In this document: in pieces, positions 1 to 8,489 of the stretch
How the letters are laid out: the number at the start of each line of letters is the position of its first letter
How positions within the stretch are numbered: the first letter of the stretch is position 1
Source of the DNA: Nevskia sp035651715
GTDB lineage: Bacteria > Pseudomonadota > Gammaproteobacteria > Nevskiales > Nevskiaceae
Length of the DNA: 64,000 nucleotides
Assembly: GCA_035651715.1 (NCBI GenBank)
Contig: DASRFD010000053.1
Location: 10,666 to 74,665, forward strand
Reading direction: 5' to 3'
The notes under the pieces: generated by a model
Databases searched by the model: none
Told to the model about the DNA's origin: nothing
Seen by the model: only the letters and a program-made list of their open reading frames with translations
Made by a program: the position numbers and the translations under genes

Positions 1-21
1 ACGCCATGCCATTTTTCCGGC

Positions 22-414
22 CTACTCCGGCCGGTGGCACACCGCCTCGACGTTGTGTCCGTCCGGGTCGATGACGAAGGCGCCGTAGTAGTGGGCGTGG
101 TAATGCGGGCGCAGGCCCGGCGCGCCGTTGTCGCGGCCGCCGGCGGCCAGCGCCGCGCGGTGGAAGGCGTCCACGGCGGCACGGTCGGCGGCGGCGAAAG
201 CCACGTGCAGGCAGCCGCGCAGCGCGCCGCCGGCGCGGCCGCCGATCCAGAAGTACGGCTTGCCGGCCTCGCCGAAGCCGACATGCGCATCGCCGCCGGT
301 CTGCCCGGCCGTCAACTCCATCAACATGACGATGCCCAGCGGCGCCAGTGCGCGCTCGTAAAAGACCTTGGCGCGCCCGAGGTCGGTGACGGAAAAGCCG
401 ATATGGTCCAGCAT
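22..414 (-). CDS. VOC-family (glyoxalase/dioxygenase fold) protein
   Basis: This 130-aa protein has the single-module vicinal-oxygen-chelate pattern. It opens with LDHIGFSVTDL, typical of the first beta strand and its metal-ligand His, and ends with FVIDPDGHNVEAVCH, the usual last strand (DPDGHxxE). The family includes glyoxalases, ring-cleaving dioxygenases and antibiotic-binding proteins. This short single-module form is usually annotated only as a VOC protein, and the substrate cannot be read from sequence. It lies divergent from the DUF2007 gene with about 90 bp between them, so it is probably transcribed alone. The family call is firm and the function is open. Confidence 0.85.
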   Translation of the reverse strand: MLDHIGFSVTDLGRAKVFYERALAPLGIVMLMELTAGQTGGDAHVGFGEAGKPYFWIGGRAGGALRGCLHVAFAAADRAAVDAFHRAALAAGGRDNGAPGLRPHYHAHYYGAFVIDPDGHNVEAVCHRPE

Positions 415-505
415 GGTGCGCTCCGCCTGAGGGGAGCGCCGAGCTTAGCAAGGCGGCGCGGCCAGCCCGCCGCGGCTAAGATCGCGGTACGACGGAGGGC
501 CACCG

Positions 506-805
506 ATGATGGGAGCCGAGGGATTCGAAGACCTGGCCGGCATGGGCCGCCTGGTGCTGCTGGCGCGCGTGCTGGAGCCGGTGCAGGCGCACATCCTGCA
601 AGGCCGCCTGCAGGCCGAGGGCATCCCGGTGTTTGTCGCCGATGGCCAGCTGGTGCAGACCAACCCGCTGTGGACTTTCGCCCTGGGCGGCGTGCGGGTG
701 CTGGTGCCGGAGCATCTGCTGGAGCGGGCGCGGGCGGTGATGGCTGCGCTGGAGGAAGGGCGCTACGCCCTCGACGAGGACGCAGCGCCGGATACGACAG
801 GCTGA
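506..805 (+). CDS. DUF2007 domain protein
   Basis: This 99-aa soluble protein matches the DUF2007 pattern. It has an N-terminal segment about acting on a position (ARVLEPVQAHILQGRLQAEGIPVFVAD), a central NPLW motif, and a closing GGVRVLVPEHLLERARAVM helix. The family resembles small ACT-like or PII-like signalling domains and has no settled role. A GGAGG ribosome binding site lies about 6 bases before the first ATG. A second ATG follows immediately, so the start could be one codon later. It converges on the RRM gene. The family assignment is by recognition of the pattern. Confidence 0.75.
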   Translation: MMGAEGFEDLAGMGRLVLLARVLEPVQAHILQGRLQAEGIPVFVADGQLVQTNPLWTFALGGVRVLVPEHLLERARAVMAALEEGRYALDEDAAPDTTG

Positions 806-821
806 ACCGCGCGGGCCTGCC

Positions 822-1097
822 TCAGCGGCGATAACCGCCGCGGCCGCCGCCTTTCATGTCCTTCTTCTCTTCGTTGACCCGCAGCAGGTTGCCGCGCAGG
901 TCCTTGCCGTTGAGGCCGGCGATAGCGGCACGCGCCTCATGGCCTTCCATCTCGACGAAGCCGAAACCGCGGCATTTGCCGGAGAACACGTCGTGGGCCA
1001 GCTTGATCGAGCGCACCCGGCCGTGGGCCGAGAACAGCTCGGTGATTTCCTTTTCGGTGGCGTCGGACGGCAGGTTGCCGGCATAGATCTTCAGCAT
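822..1097 (-). CDS. RRM-type RNA-binding protein
   Basis: This 91-aa protein consists of one RNA recognition motif plus a short Gly/Arg tail. RNP2 (IYAGNL) is at residues 4-9 and RNP1 (CRGFGFVEM) around residues 42-50, and both carry the aromatic residues that stack on RNA. The C-terminal KGGGRGGYRR tail is typical of the bacterial cold-inducible RRM proteins, which bind single-stranded RNA. It lies directly downstream of the RhlE-type helicase gene on the same strand, about 80 bp away. The two could be co-transcribed and act together on structured RNA, though this is inferred from position only. Confidence 0.9.
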   Translation of the reverse strand: MLKIYAGNLPSDATEKEITELFSAHGRVRSIKLAHDVFSGKCRGFGFVEMEGHEARAAIAGLNGKDLRGNLLRVNEEKKDMKGGGRGGYRR

Positions 1098-1177
1098 GTG
1101 GTGCTCCTAGGTGAACGTCCTGTCGAATTGCCGGCCGTCCCTGACCGGCGGCGAATCGAATGGAAAGCGGGTGCCGC

Positions 1178-2482
1178 TTAATGAACCTTGCGCGACTTGC
1201 CGGCGCGGCGCTCGGCGTCGCGCTGCGCCTGGCTGGGGCCCCTGCCGTGACGGAACCCGCCCTTGCCCGGCGGCTGGGGCCGCTGCGGCTGGTGGCGCTG
1301 CACGTTCTCGGGCAGCTTCACCGCCACGTGGCGCGCGCTCTCCTCGGCCGTCGGCGGCGAGCCCGGCTCGAACCCCGGCACCGGCGCGGAAGGGATCTGC
1401 TTGCGCAGCAGCTTCTCGATGTCCTTGAAGAACTGGCGCTCGTCCGGGCTGACCAGCGACACCGCCTCGCCCGCCATGCCGGCGCGGCCGGTGCGGCCGA
1501 TGCGGTGGACGTAGTCCTCCGGCACGTTGGGCAGCTCGTGGTTGATGACGTGCGGCAGCTGGTCGATGTCGATGCCGCGCGCGGCGATGTCGGTGGCCAC
1601 CAGGACCCGCACCTTGCCGGCCTTGAAATCGGCCAGGGCCTTGGTGCGTGCGTTCTGCGACTTGTTGCCGTGGATCGCGGCGGTGGTGATGCCGTGGCGC
1701 TCCAGCTGCTCGGCCAGGCGGTTGGCACCGTGCTTGGTGCGGGTGAACACCAGCACCTGCTGCCAGTCGCCGCTCTTGACCAGGTGGGCGATCAGGCCGG
1801 TCTTGCGCGCCTTGTCCACCGGGTGGGCGCGCTGCACCACCAGCTCGGCGGCGGTGTTGCGCGGCGCCACGTCGACCGTGACCGGATCGTGCAGCAGGCC
1901 TTCCGCCAGCTTGCGGATCTCGGGGTTGAAGGTGGCGGAGAACAGCAGGTTCTGGCGCTTCTTCGGCAGCACCGCGAGCACCTTGCGGATGTCGCGGATG
2001 AAGCCCATGTCGAGCATGCGGTCGGCCTCGTCCAGCACCAGCACATCGATCAGCGACAGGTTCACCGTCTTCTGCTGCATGTGGTCGAGCAGGCGGCCCG
2101 GCGTGGCGACGATGATGTCGACGCCCCGCTTCAGCAGGTCGATCTGCGGGTTGATGCCGACGCCGCCGAAGATCACCGCCACCTTGGGCTTGATGTGGCG
2201 GCCGTAGGCGCGCATCGACTCGGCGACCTGCGCGGCAAGCTCGCGCGTCGGCACCAGCACCAGCACGCGCGGGCCCGGGCGGCCGGCGCCGGCGAGCTTG
2301 TTGAGGATCGGCAGGGTGAAGGCGGCGGTCTTGCCGGTGCCGGTCTGCGCGGCGGCGAGCAGGTCGCGGCCGGACAGCACCATCGGAATGGCCTGCTTCT
2401 GGATCGGGGTGGGATCGGCGTAGCCCTCTTCGGCGATGGCACGCAGCAACTCGGGCGCAAGGCCCAGGTCGGAAAACGACAT
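1178..2482 (-). CDS. rhlE: DEAD-box ATP-dependent RNA helicase, RhlE type
   Basis: This 434-aa protein has the complete DEAD-box core. The Q motif region PTPIQKQAIP is followed by Walker A AQTGTGKT, motif Ia PTRELAAQ, motif II DEAD, motif III SAT and motif VI HRIGRTGRAG. The C-terminal tail of about 60 residues is rich in Pro, Gln, Arg and Lys (QRPQPPGKGGFRHGRG), as in RhlE proteins. It unwinds short RNA duplexes using ATP and is linked to ribosome maturation, RNA decay and cold adaptation in relatives. The RRM gene follows on the same strand. The subfamily name RhlE rests on overall length and tail; the helicase call is certain. Confidence 0.93.
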   Translation of the reverse strand: MSFSDLGLAPELLRAIAEEGYADPTPIQKQAIPMVLSGRDLLAAAQTGTGKTAAFTLPILNKLAGAGRPGPRVLVLVPTRELAAQVAESMRAYGRHIKPKVAVIFGGVGINPQIDLLKRGVDIIVATPGRLLDHMQQKTVNLSLIDVLVLDEADRMLDMGFIRDIRKVLAVLPKKRQNLLFSATFNPEIRKLAEGLLHDPVTVDVAPRNTAAELVVQRAHPVDKARKTGLIAHLVKSGDWQQVLVFTRTKHGANRLAEQLERHGITTAAIHGNKSQNARTKALADFKAGKVRVLVATDIAARGIDIDQLPHVINHELPNVPEDYVHRIGRTGRAGMAGEAVSLVSPDERQFFKDIEKLLRKQIPSAPVPGFEPGSPPTAEESARHVAVKLPENVQRHQPQRPQPPGKGGFRHGRGPSQAQRDAERRAGKSRKVH

Positions 2483-2728
2483 TTCTAGCTGACTCCTGAA
2501 GGCGCCACACCGCGCAAAGCGCGCGGAACCGGTTCAGGCAGGTTGTATGGGTGGGCCGATGTCCTCATGACATCGGCCGCGTTTGCTGGACAGCCGGGGG
2601 CGGCTACAGGGGCGCAACCGGAGCGCCGCTTCAAACTGGGTACATTTTACAACATTAGCGGCGTTCACGCTCGTGTCCGCCGCCTGGCGGTATGCTGCCC
2701 TCCCCAATCACCCGCAAAGGATGCGCCG

Positions 2729-3289
2729 ATGAACAAGACCCTGGCTGCCGGTTTGCTGCTCAGCGCCACGCTGGCCGTGGCCGGCTGCTCGCAGAAGTCT
2801 CCTGACCAGAATCAGGCCAACCAGTCCAAGGGAGCGCCCGCGGCTCCGGACGTCACCAATCCCAACCCCGCCGCCAGCGCGCCGAACGCTCCGGGCATGC
2901 CGCCCGCGGGCGCCAGCTCCACCGCCGCGCCGCGCCAGAAGGCACCGGAAGGCACGGCGGTCAGCTTCACCGGCATCAAGGACGGCGACACCGTGACCAG
3001 CCCGTTCAAGGTCGGCTTTGCCGTCACCGGCGCGAAGATCGCACCGGCCGGCACCGCCGACGCCGGCACCGGCCATTTCCACCTGCTGATCGACACCGAC
3101 ACGCTGCCGCCGCAGGACGCGCCGCTGCCGGCCAGCGACAAGGTGAAGCACTATGGCAAGGGCCAGACCGAGGACACCGTGACCCTGCCGCCGGGTCCGC
3201 ATACCCTGCAGATCGAGCTGGCCGACGGCGCGCATGTGCCGTTCGATCCGCCGGTGCTGTCCGACAAGATCACGGTCACGGTGAAGTAA
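2729..3289 (+). CDS. DUF4399 lipoprotein
   Basis: This is a 186-aa lipoprotein. The start at 2729 is chosen because it gives a clean signal peptide with lipobox LAVAGC (Cys at residue 20). The longer upstream frame encodes nothing signal-like. After a Pro/Ala/Asn-rich linker to about residue 70 comes a compact beta domain with GHFHLLIDTD and PPGPHTLQIELADGAH. These match DUF4399, whose conserved histidines have suggested metal binding, although no function is established. A strong terminator follows at 3323, so the gene is probably monocistronic. Confidence 0.85.
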   Translation: MNKTLAAGLLLSATLAVAGCSQKSPDQNQANQSKGAPAAPDVTNPNPAASAPNAPGMPPAGASSTAAPRQKAPEGTAVSFTGIKDGDTVTSPFKVGFAVTGAKIAPAGTADAGTGHFHLLIDTDTLPPQDAPLPASDKVKHYGKGQTEDTVTLPPGPHTLQIELADGAHVPFDPPVLSDKITVTVK

Positions 3290-3322
3290 GAAGGCGTCTG
3301 CCCCAGGCGACAGTGCGCATCG

Positions 3323-3354
3323 AAAAAAGCCCCGCCGTGGCGGGGCTTTTTTTT
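3323..3354 (+). terminator. Rho-independent terminator after the DUF4399 lipoprotein gene
   Basis: The arms at 3323-3336 and 3339-3352 are perfect inverted copies (A6 then GCCCCGCC, matched by GGCGGGGC then T6), and the T run continues to 3354. The stem is very G+C-rich with a tiny loop, which is ideal for intrinsic termination. Confidence 0.9.
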
Positions 3355-3404
3355 GGCTGCGAATCGACTACAGTGTGGATGCTGCGATTCAAGGACGAAC
3401 GCGC

Positions 3405-4211
3405 ATGACATCGCCGAATGGAATCACCCTGCCTGCGGCCGCAGGCGTGCCTGCCGTTGCCCCATCGACCCCGAACAGCCGCCGGCGAAGGCCGCCGGGC
3501 CGCTACCTCCCGGCCCTGCTTGCCGCGCTGGCCGGCTGCACCGACAACGCTTTCTACGTGCGGTCTGGCGATTCGGCGGGAATCCCCATCGACACGCTGG
3601 GGCTGGATGCCGCCGCCCTCGACCGGCAGACGCTGGACGTCGCGGTCACCTTCAAGTCCGACGGCGTGGTGCAGCCCTACTCCTCCGATACCCTGTTCCG
3701 CTCGGTCCAGGCCGGCCTCAAATCCGGCGGCTTCGAGCGGCTGCACCGCTGGGGCGGCCGCCAGACCGACGTATCGCGCGAGATCGCCGCGATGACGCCG
3801 GCGGATCCGGGGGCGGTGGAGATGTGCGCCATACCGCGCCTGCTGGTGCTGGTGGAGAACCACCCCGACCTGCGCGATGGCACGGAGGCGAAATACTTCG
3901 TTTCCGGCATGACCTTCGGCGCCTGGAGCCTGAGCAAGCCCACCGACCGCTACGACATCACCCTGGCGTATCGCGACGCGCACGGCCGGACGCGCGTCTA
4001 TCGCGGCCACCAGGACCTGATCTTCTCGACCGGTTCGACGGTGTTCGGCCGCGACGAGGAGGCCGTGGCCGGCCTGCGCCGCTACGACGATCCGCTGGCG
4101 GCCTTCGGCGCCGTGATGAACAACTCGATCAGGGGCGGCCCCGGCGTAGTCCAGGTGGGGCGGCCCGAGTTCGAGGCGCAGGCCGCGAACGCCGCAGGCG
4201 CCGGGCGCTGA
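3405..4211 (+). CDS. Putative lipoprotein of unknown function
   Basis: I do not recognise this 268-aa protein. The start at 3405 is preferred over the ATG at 3375 because AAGGA lies 9 bases upstream. The N-terminus has a long basic region (NSRRRRPPGRY), a short hydrophobic stretch and a lipobox-like ALAGC with Cys near residue 45. It may therefore be an outer-membrane or periplasmic lipoprotein with an unusually long n-region. The rest is a soluble mixed alpha/beta domain with no repeats or obvious catalytic motif; one conserved-looking stretch is YDITLAYRD. It converges on the J-domain/ankyrin gene with an 18-bp gap. Confidence 0.6.
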   Translation: MTSPNGITLPAAAGVPAVAPSTPNSRRRRPPGRYLPALLAALAGCTDNAFYVRSGDSAGIPIDTLGLDAAALDRQTLDVAVTFKSDGVVQPYSSDTLFRSVQAGLKSGGFERLHRWGGRQTDVSREIAAMTPADPGAVEMCAIPRLLVLVENHPDLRDGTEAKYFVSGMTFGAWSLSKPTDRYDITLAYRDAHGRTRVYRGHQDLIFSTGSTVFGRDEEAVAGLRRYDDPLAAFGAVMNNSIRGGPGVVQVGRPEFEAQAANAAGAGR

Positions 4212-4229
4212 CGCCGGCGCGGCGCCGGT

Positions 4230-5078
4230 TCAGCCGCGCTCGCGCGCGGCCGCCTGCTCGAGCCTGCGGGTGAGCGCGGCGTTGCCGCACAGCTCGTGCG
4301 GGCGCCGGCCGGCCTGGTTCTTGGCCTCGGCGCGCGCGCCGAGCTTGAGCAGCACTTCGGCGGCGCCCTCCAGCTCCGCCTCCGCCGCCAGGTGCAGCAG
4401 GGTGTTGCCGCGCAGGCGATCGGCGGCCTTGAGCAGGGTCTTGTCCGAGGCGGCGGCGCGGGCCAGCCGCTCGATCTCCTCCACTTCGAGGCGGCTGCCG
4501 GCGGCGAACACCGCCTTCAGCGCCTTGATCTGCTCGGCCTGGCGCGCATGTTCCCGCGCGCGCCGTCCCGACAGCTCCAGGTTGAAACGCGCCTTCTCGG
4601 TGGTGCGCAGCTGGTCGAGCCGGATCTGCACGTAGCGCAGCTTCTGCCGGGTGAGGTCGCCGCCGCTCTCGACGAAGGCCTTGAGCCACAGGCCGCGGTC
4701 CATGCGGGCGCCCTCCAGCTCGCGGTCGATCAGCTCGTAGGCAGCGTGCTCGTCGAAGCCGGCGTCGGCCTCCTGCTCCAGCGCCTCGGCGCCGCGCCAG
4801 GCCTGCCAGGCGCGGTCCGGGTCGTAGCCGCCGCGGCCGGGCGGCTGCTGCCGCGCCAGCCAGCGGTCGTAGGCCTCGCGCGCGGCGGGGTCGGAAATCA
4901 CCGCATAGGCCTCGTTGACCAGGCGCATCAGCCGCTCGCACTCCTCGCGCAGGCCCGGCGGGCTGCGGTCCGGGTGCAGGTACTGGGCCAGGCAGCGGTA
5001 GGCGGCGCGGATCACCTCCGGGCTGGCCGAAGGGATGACCTGAAGGGTCTCGTAGTGGGTGCTGGCTGGCGGCGTCAT
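4230..5078 (-). CDS. J-domain protein with C-terminal ankyrin-like repeat
   Basis: This 282-aa protein begins with a J domain (residues about 8-70) containing the HPD motif (QYLHPDRSPP), which stimulates DnaK-type chaperones. The middle is a long, charged, probably helical region rich in Arg, Glu and Ala. The C-terminal 60 residues carry an ankyrin-like signature (GNTLLHLAAEAELEGAAEVLLKLGA). There is no G/F region and no zinc-finger domain, so it is a class III J protein. The likely role is to bring a specific client to DnaK through the ankyrin part. The start at 5078 places the J domain near the N-terminus; an upstream ATG at 5126 is possible but less natural. Confidence 0.85.
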   Translation of the reverse strand: MTPPASTHYETLQVIPSASPEVIRAAYRCLAQYLHPDRSPPGLREECERLMRLVNEAYAVISDPAAREAYDRWLARQQPPGRGGYDPDRAWQAWRGAEALEQEADAGFDEHAAYELIDRELEGARMDRGLWLKAFVESGGDLTRQKLRYVQIRLDQLRTTEKARFNLELSGRRAREHARQAEQIKALKAVFAAGSRLEVEEIERLARAAASDKTLLKAADRLRGNTLLHLAAEAELEGAAEVLLKLGARAEAKNQAGRRPHELCGNAALTRRLEQAAARERG

Positions 5079-5286
5079 GCGGCTCCCGCGGTGGGTCGGC
5101 GCCGGCATTGAAACGGAGCCGGCCATTGCGGCTTATCGGCGGGCGGCGGCGAAGCTTGAGCCCGCGGCGGCGGGAAAGACCGCTTACACCGCCGCCTTTG
5201 CCTGGCGCCGGGCTTAGCGCCGATACTCGTGCTCCGCGGCACGCCCGCGCGGCGGCCGGCGCGACAACCACATCCATGAGGATCGC

Positions 5287-6054
5287 ATGCAGATCGAAGA
5301 CAGCGTATTCATCGTCACCGGCGGCGCCTCCGGCCTGGGCGCCGGCACCGCGCGCAACCTCGCCCGCCTCGGCGGCAAGGTGGTGGTGGCCGATCTCAAC
5401 GAAGTCGCCGGCCAGGCGCTGATCAAGGAGATCGGCCCGGCGCTGCGCTTCGTCCGCGCCGACGTCACCGCCGAAGCCGACGCCAAGGCCGCGGTGGCCG
5501 CCGCGGTCGAGGGTTTCGGCGCGGTGCACGGCCTGGTCAACTGCGCCGGCATCGCCATCGGCGAGAAGGTGCTGGGCAAGGAAGGCCCGCACGCCCTGGC
5601 CAGCTTCGCCCGCTGCCTCAACATCAACGTCGTCGGCACCTTCAACTTCATCCGCCTCGCCGCCGAGCAGATGGCGCGGCAGCAGCCCAACGAGGAAGGC
5701 GAGCGCGGCGTCATCGTCAACACCGCCTCGATCGCCGCTTACGACGGCCAGATCGGCCAGGCCGCCTACGCCGCCTCCAAGGGCGCGGTGGTCGGCATGA
5801 CGCTGCCGATCGCGCGCGAGCTGGCCCGCAGCGGCATCCGCTGCGTCACCATCGCCCCCGGGCTGTTCGAGACGCCGATGATGGCCGGCCTGCCACAGGA
5901 CGTGCAGGATTCGCTCGGCCGCAGCGTGCCCTTCCCTTCGCGCCTGGGCCGCGCCGGCGAGTACGCCGCGCTGGTGCAGCACATCGTCGAAAACAGCATG
6001 CTCAACGGCGAGACGATCCGCCTCGACGGCGCGCTGAGGATGGCGCCGAAATAA
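5287..6054 (+). CDS. SDR-family 3-hydroxyacyl-CoA dehydrogenase type 2-like
   Basis: This 255-aa classical short-chain dehydrogenase has the NAD-binding TGGASGLGAGTA motif near residue 11 and the acidic end of beta-2 (VVADLNE), which favours NAD over NADP. It also has NCAGIA, the catalytic Ser in NTASIAA and the YAASK catalytic pair. The stretch ADVTAEADAKAAV and the C-terminal IVENSMLNGETIRLDGALRM closely resemble the type 2 3-hydroxyacyl-CoA dehydrogenases (HSD10 family). These oxidise short-chain 3-hydroxyacyl-CoA in fatty-acid or branched-chain breakdown. It stands alone between unrelated genes. Confidence 0.88.
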   Translation: MQIEDSVFIVTGGASGLGAGTARNLARLGGKVVVADLNEVAGQALIKEIGPALRFVRADVTAEADAKAAVAAAVEGFGAVHGLVNCAGIAIGEKVLGKEGPHALASFARCLNINVVGTFNFIRLAAEQMARQQPNEEGERGVIVNTASIAAYDGQIGQAAYAASKGAVVGMTLPIARELARSGIRCVTIAPGLFETPMMAGLPQDVQDSLGRSVPFPSRLGRAGEYAALVQHIVENSMLNGETIRLDGALRMAPK

Positions 6055-6148
6055 GGGCGGGCCGGGCGGCCGGCGCGGAAGGATCGAACGGCCTGTCGCA
6101 GGACCGCGCCGCTTCGCGTATCTGTCTTCGAACCCGGGGGATATGCGC

Positions 6149-6796
6149 ATGACCGAGATGATCCAGTTCGTCGCCAACTACGAGGACCTGTCCACCGATC
6201 GCGGCTACCAGTTCCGGTTCAACTGCGACCATTGCGGCAACGGCTACCTGTCGCCGTTCGAGACCTCGATCCTCGGCACCGGCGCCGGCCTGCTGCGCGC
6301 CGCCGGCGACCTGTTCGGCGGCGTGTTCGGCTCGGCCAGCAACTCGGCCTACGACATCCAGCGCGCCATCGGCGGCAAGGCCCACGACGAGGCCCTGGCC
6401 AAGGCCGTGCAGGCCGGCAAGCAGCACTTCCACCAGTGCACCCGCTGCGGCAAGTGGGTCTGCCCCGAGGTGTGCTGGAACGAGAAGGTGGGACTGTGCG
6501 AAGGCTGCGCCCCCGACGAGCAGGAAGAACTCGCCGCGCAGAAGGCCCAGGCCACCGCCGAGCAGATCGCGGCCAAGGCGCGCGAGCAGAACTATGTCGC
6601 CGACCTCGACTTCTCCAAGAGCGGCATGGCGCAATGCAGGTGCGGCGCCAAGATGACCGCCGCCACCCGCTTCTGCCCGGAATGCGGCACGCCCAACACC
6701 AAGGGCCAGCCCAAGGCGCACTTCTGCACCTCCTGCGGCGCCAGGATGGAAGCGAACGTGAAGTTCTGCCCGGAGTGCGGCACCAAGGCCGCCTGA
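6149..6796 (+). CDS. Multi-zinc-ribbon protein
   Basis: This 215-aa protein has repeated CxxC knuckles: CDHCG near residue 28, CTRCGKWVC with CEGCAP in the middle, and two C-terminal ribbons (CRCGAK...CPECG and CTSCGAR...CPECG). Around residues 40-60 is a short Gly/Ala-rich stretch (GAGLLRAAGDLFGGVFGSA) that may be amphipathic or membrane-touching. It resembles uncharacterised zinc-ribbon proteins; binding partners are unknown. The ATG at 6149 is preferred over 6143 because the GGGGG ribosome-binding site is only 2 bases from the earlier start. The NYN-domain gene follows 24 bp later and may be co-transcribed. Confidence 0.75.
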   Translation: MTEMIQFVANYEDLSTDRGYQFRFNCDHCGNGYLSPFETSILGTGAGLLRAAGDLFGGVFGSASNSAYDIQRAIGGKAHDEALAKAVQAGKQHFHQCTRCGKWVCPEVCWNEKVGLCEGCAPDEQEELAAQKAQATAEQIAAKAREQNYVADLDFSKSGMAQCRCGAKMTAATRFCPECGTPNTKGQPKAHFCTSCGARMEANVKFCPECGTKAA

Positions 6797-6820
6797 GCGC
6801 CGGCGCGGTATGATCCGGCG

Positions 6821-7588
6821 ATGGACAAGGAAGAGCAGTCGCGCCTGGCGGTGCTGATCGACGCCGACAACTCGGCGCCCGACATCGCCGAAGGCCTGCT
6901 GCGCGAGGCGGCCAAGTACGGCGTGGCCAGCGTCAAGCGCGCCTACGGCGACTGGACCACCGACAACCTCAAGGGCTGGAAGAAGGTGCTGCTCGAGCAC
7001 TCGATCCAGCCGATCCAGCAGTTCAGCTATACCCGCGGCAAGAACGCCACCGATTCGGCGATGATCATCGACGCCATGGACCTGTTGTACACCGGGCGCT
7101 TCGACGGCTTCTGCATCGTCTCCAGCGACAGCGACTTCACCCGCCTGGCCTCGCGCATCCGCGAGCAGGGCCTCACCGTCTACGGCTTCGGCGAGCGCAA
7201 GACGCCCGAGCCCTTCGTCGCCGCCTGCGACCGCTTCATCTACACCGACGTGCTGCGCGGCGGCGGCGAGGAGGAAGAGGAGGACAGCACCGCGGTCAAG
7301 CGCCTCAACACCAGCCAGCTCAAGGCGCAGGCCAAGCTGGTCGCGGCGCTGCGCGCCGCGGTGGAGGCCCGCTCCGACGAAAGCGGCTGGGCCCACCTGG
7401 GCGCCGTCGGCCAGCACGTGGCCAAGCAGTCGCCGGAGTTCGACTCGCGCAACTACGGCTACCGCAAGCTGCGCGACCTGGTCACGGCGATGCAGCTGTT
7501 CGAGCTGGAGGAACGCCCGCAGAAGGACGGCCGCGGCAAGGACGTCTATGTCCGCGACAAGCGCCGGAAAAACGCGAAGGGCGATTGA
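6821..7588 (+). CDS. NYN-domain (LabA/PIN-like) protein with LOTUS/OST-HTH domain
   Basis: This 255-aa protein starts with an NYN nuclease-fold domain. The metal-binding acidic residues are visible in LIDADN (residues about 11-16), TDSAMIIDAMDLL and VSSDSDFTRLA. The C-terminal third (about 165-245) matches an OST-HTH/LOTUS module, an RNA-binding winged helix (WAHLGAVGQHVAKQSPEFDSRNYGYRKLRDLVTAM). This NYN-plus-LOTUS architecture is a known family that is thought to cleave or bind structured RNA, but its bacterial function is undefined. It lies just downstream of the zinc-ribbon gene. The domain calls are firm. Confidence 0.88.
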   Translation: MDKEEQSRLAVLIDADNSAPDIAEGLLREAAKYGVASVKRAYGDWTTDNLKGWKKVLLEHSIQPIQQFSYTRGKNATDSAMIIDAMDLLYTGRFDGFCIVSSDSDFTRLASRIREQGLTVYGFGERKTPEPFVAACDRFIYTDVLRGGGEEEEEDSTAVKRLNTSQLKAQAKLVAALRAAVEARSDESGWAHLGAVGQHVAKQSPEFDSRNYGYRKLRDLVTAMQLFELEERPQKDGRGKDVYVRDKRRKNAKGD

Positions 7589-7660
7589 AACGCGGCGGCG
7601 TGTCACAGCGCCGCCCCCTGGCTCGTCTTATGGGCACATCCCTACCGGAGCCCGTCAGCC

Positions 7661-8128
7661 ATGGAACGCCGTTACGACTACGCCAAAGCCTCGCCCGCCA
7701 CTTTCAAGGCGGTCTACGCCCTGCAGGGCGCCGTCAACACTTGCGGACTCGACCATGTCCTGCTCGAGCTGGTCAAGATGCGCGCCTCGCAGATCAACGG
7801 CTGCGCGTTCTGCCTGGCCATGCACGCCCGCGACGCGCGCAAGCTGGGCATCGCCGACGACAAGCTGCACCTGCTCCCCGCCTGGCGCGAAGCGCCGGCC
7901 CTCTACAACCCGCGGGAGCGCGCCGCCCTGGCCTGGACCGAGGCCCTGACCCTGATCACCGAGGGCCACGCTCCGGACGAGGTGTACCAGCAGGTGCGGG
8001 CGCAGTTCTCCGAAAAGGAGACCGCCGACCTCAGCGCGGCCATTGCCACCATCAACGTCTGGAACCGCCTCAACTGCGCCGCACGCACGCCGCCGGAACT
8101 GGAGCGCGCCGCGGCCGAGGGGGCCTAA
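7661..8128 (+). CDS. Carboxymuconolactone decarboxylase-family (AhpD-like) protein
   Basis: This 155-aa protein has the AhpD-type redox signature: Glu in LELVKMRAS, then NGCAFCLAMHARDARKLG with a CxxC and a His three residues later. This active site reduces peroxides or disulfides in AhpD relatives. The family is also called CMD after the decarboxylase, but the CxxC points to a thiol-peroxidase-type role. A good purine-rich leader precedes the ATG. It converges with the GIY-YIG gene, whose stop is 2 bases away. Confidence 0.9.
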   Translation: MERRYDYAKASPATFKAVYALQGAVNTCGLDHVLLELVKMRASQINGCAFCLAMHARDARKLGIADDKLHLLPAWREAPALYNPRERAALAWTEALTLITEGHAPDEVYQQVRAQFSEKETADLSAAIATINVWNRLNCAARTPPELERAAAEGA

Positions 8129-8129
8129 C

Positions 8130-8441
8130 TCAGGCGCCGGCTACAAGCGGCTGCTGCAGGGGCCATTGCGCCGCCAGCTGCCGCTTGCCCGCCACGGTCA
8201 GCCGCTTGACCTGCGCTTCGAGCTTGAGGGCTTCCGAGCGCGTGGCGCAGGGACGGGCGGCCAGCAGACGCCGCGGCGCATTGAGCCGGGTGAACATGGC
8301 GCCCTTGCCGGCGCTGTGCCGGGCGAAGCGCCGCGCCAGGTCGACGGTGACACCGGTGTAAAGCCGGCCATTGCGGCATTCCAGCAGGTAAACGAACCAG
8401 GGGCGCGGAGCGGCGGAGTCGGAACGGCGGGCGCGGGGCAT
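8130..8441 (-). CDS. GIY-YIG nuclease-superfamily protein
   Basis: This 103-aa protein is of the YhbQ/UPF0213 type. It carries WFVYLLECRNGRLYTGVTVDLARR, the GIY-YIG core with Tyr, Gly and the catalytic Arg, and an SAGKGAMFTR loop typical of this small-protein group. Members are a minimal GIY-YIG domain without an extra DNA-binding part. Some show DNA or RNA cleavage in vitro, but the cellular role is unclear. The family call is good. Confidence 0.88.
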   Translation of the reverse strand: MPRARRSDSAAPRPWFVYLLECRNGRLYTGVTVDLARRFARHSAGKGAMFTRLNAPRRLLAARPCATRSEALKLEAQVKRLTVAGKRQLAAQWPLQQPLVAGA

Positions 8442-8489
8442 ACCGCGATTGTCGCCCGAAAGAACTGGCCGCGGAGCGGCCGCGCCCCG

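Noticed and set aside
1160..2488. Long plus-strand frame over the helicase gene
   Set aside because: The minus-strand frame carries every DEAD-box motif. The plus-strand product is His/Leu/Gly-rich shadow sequence.
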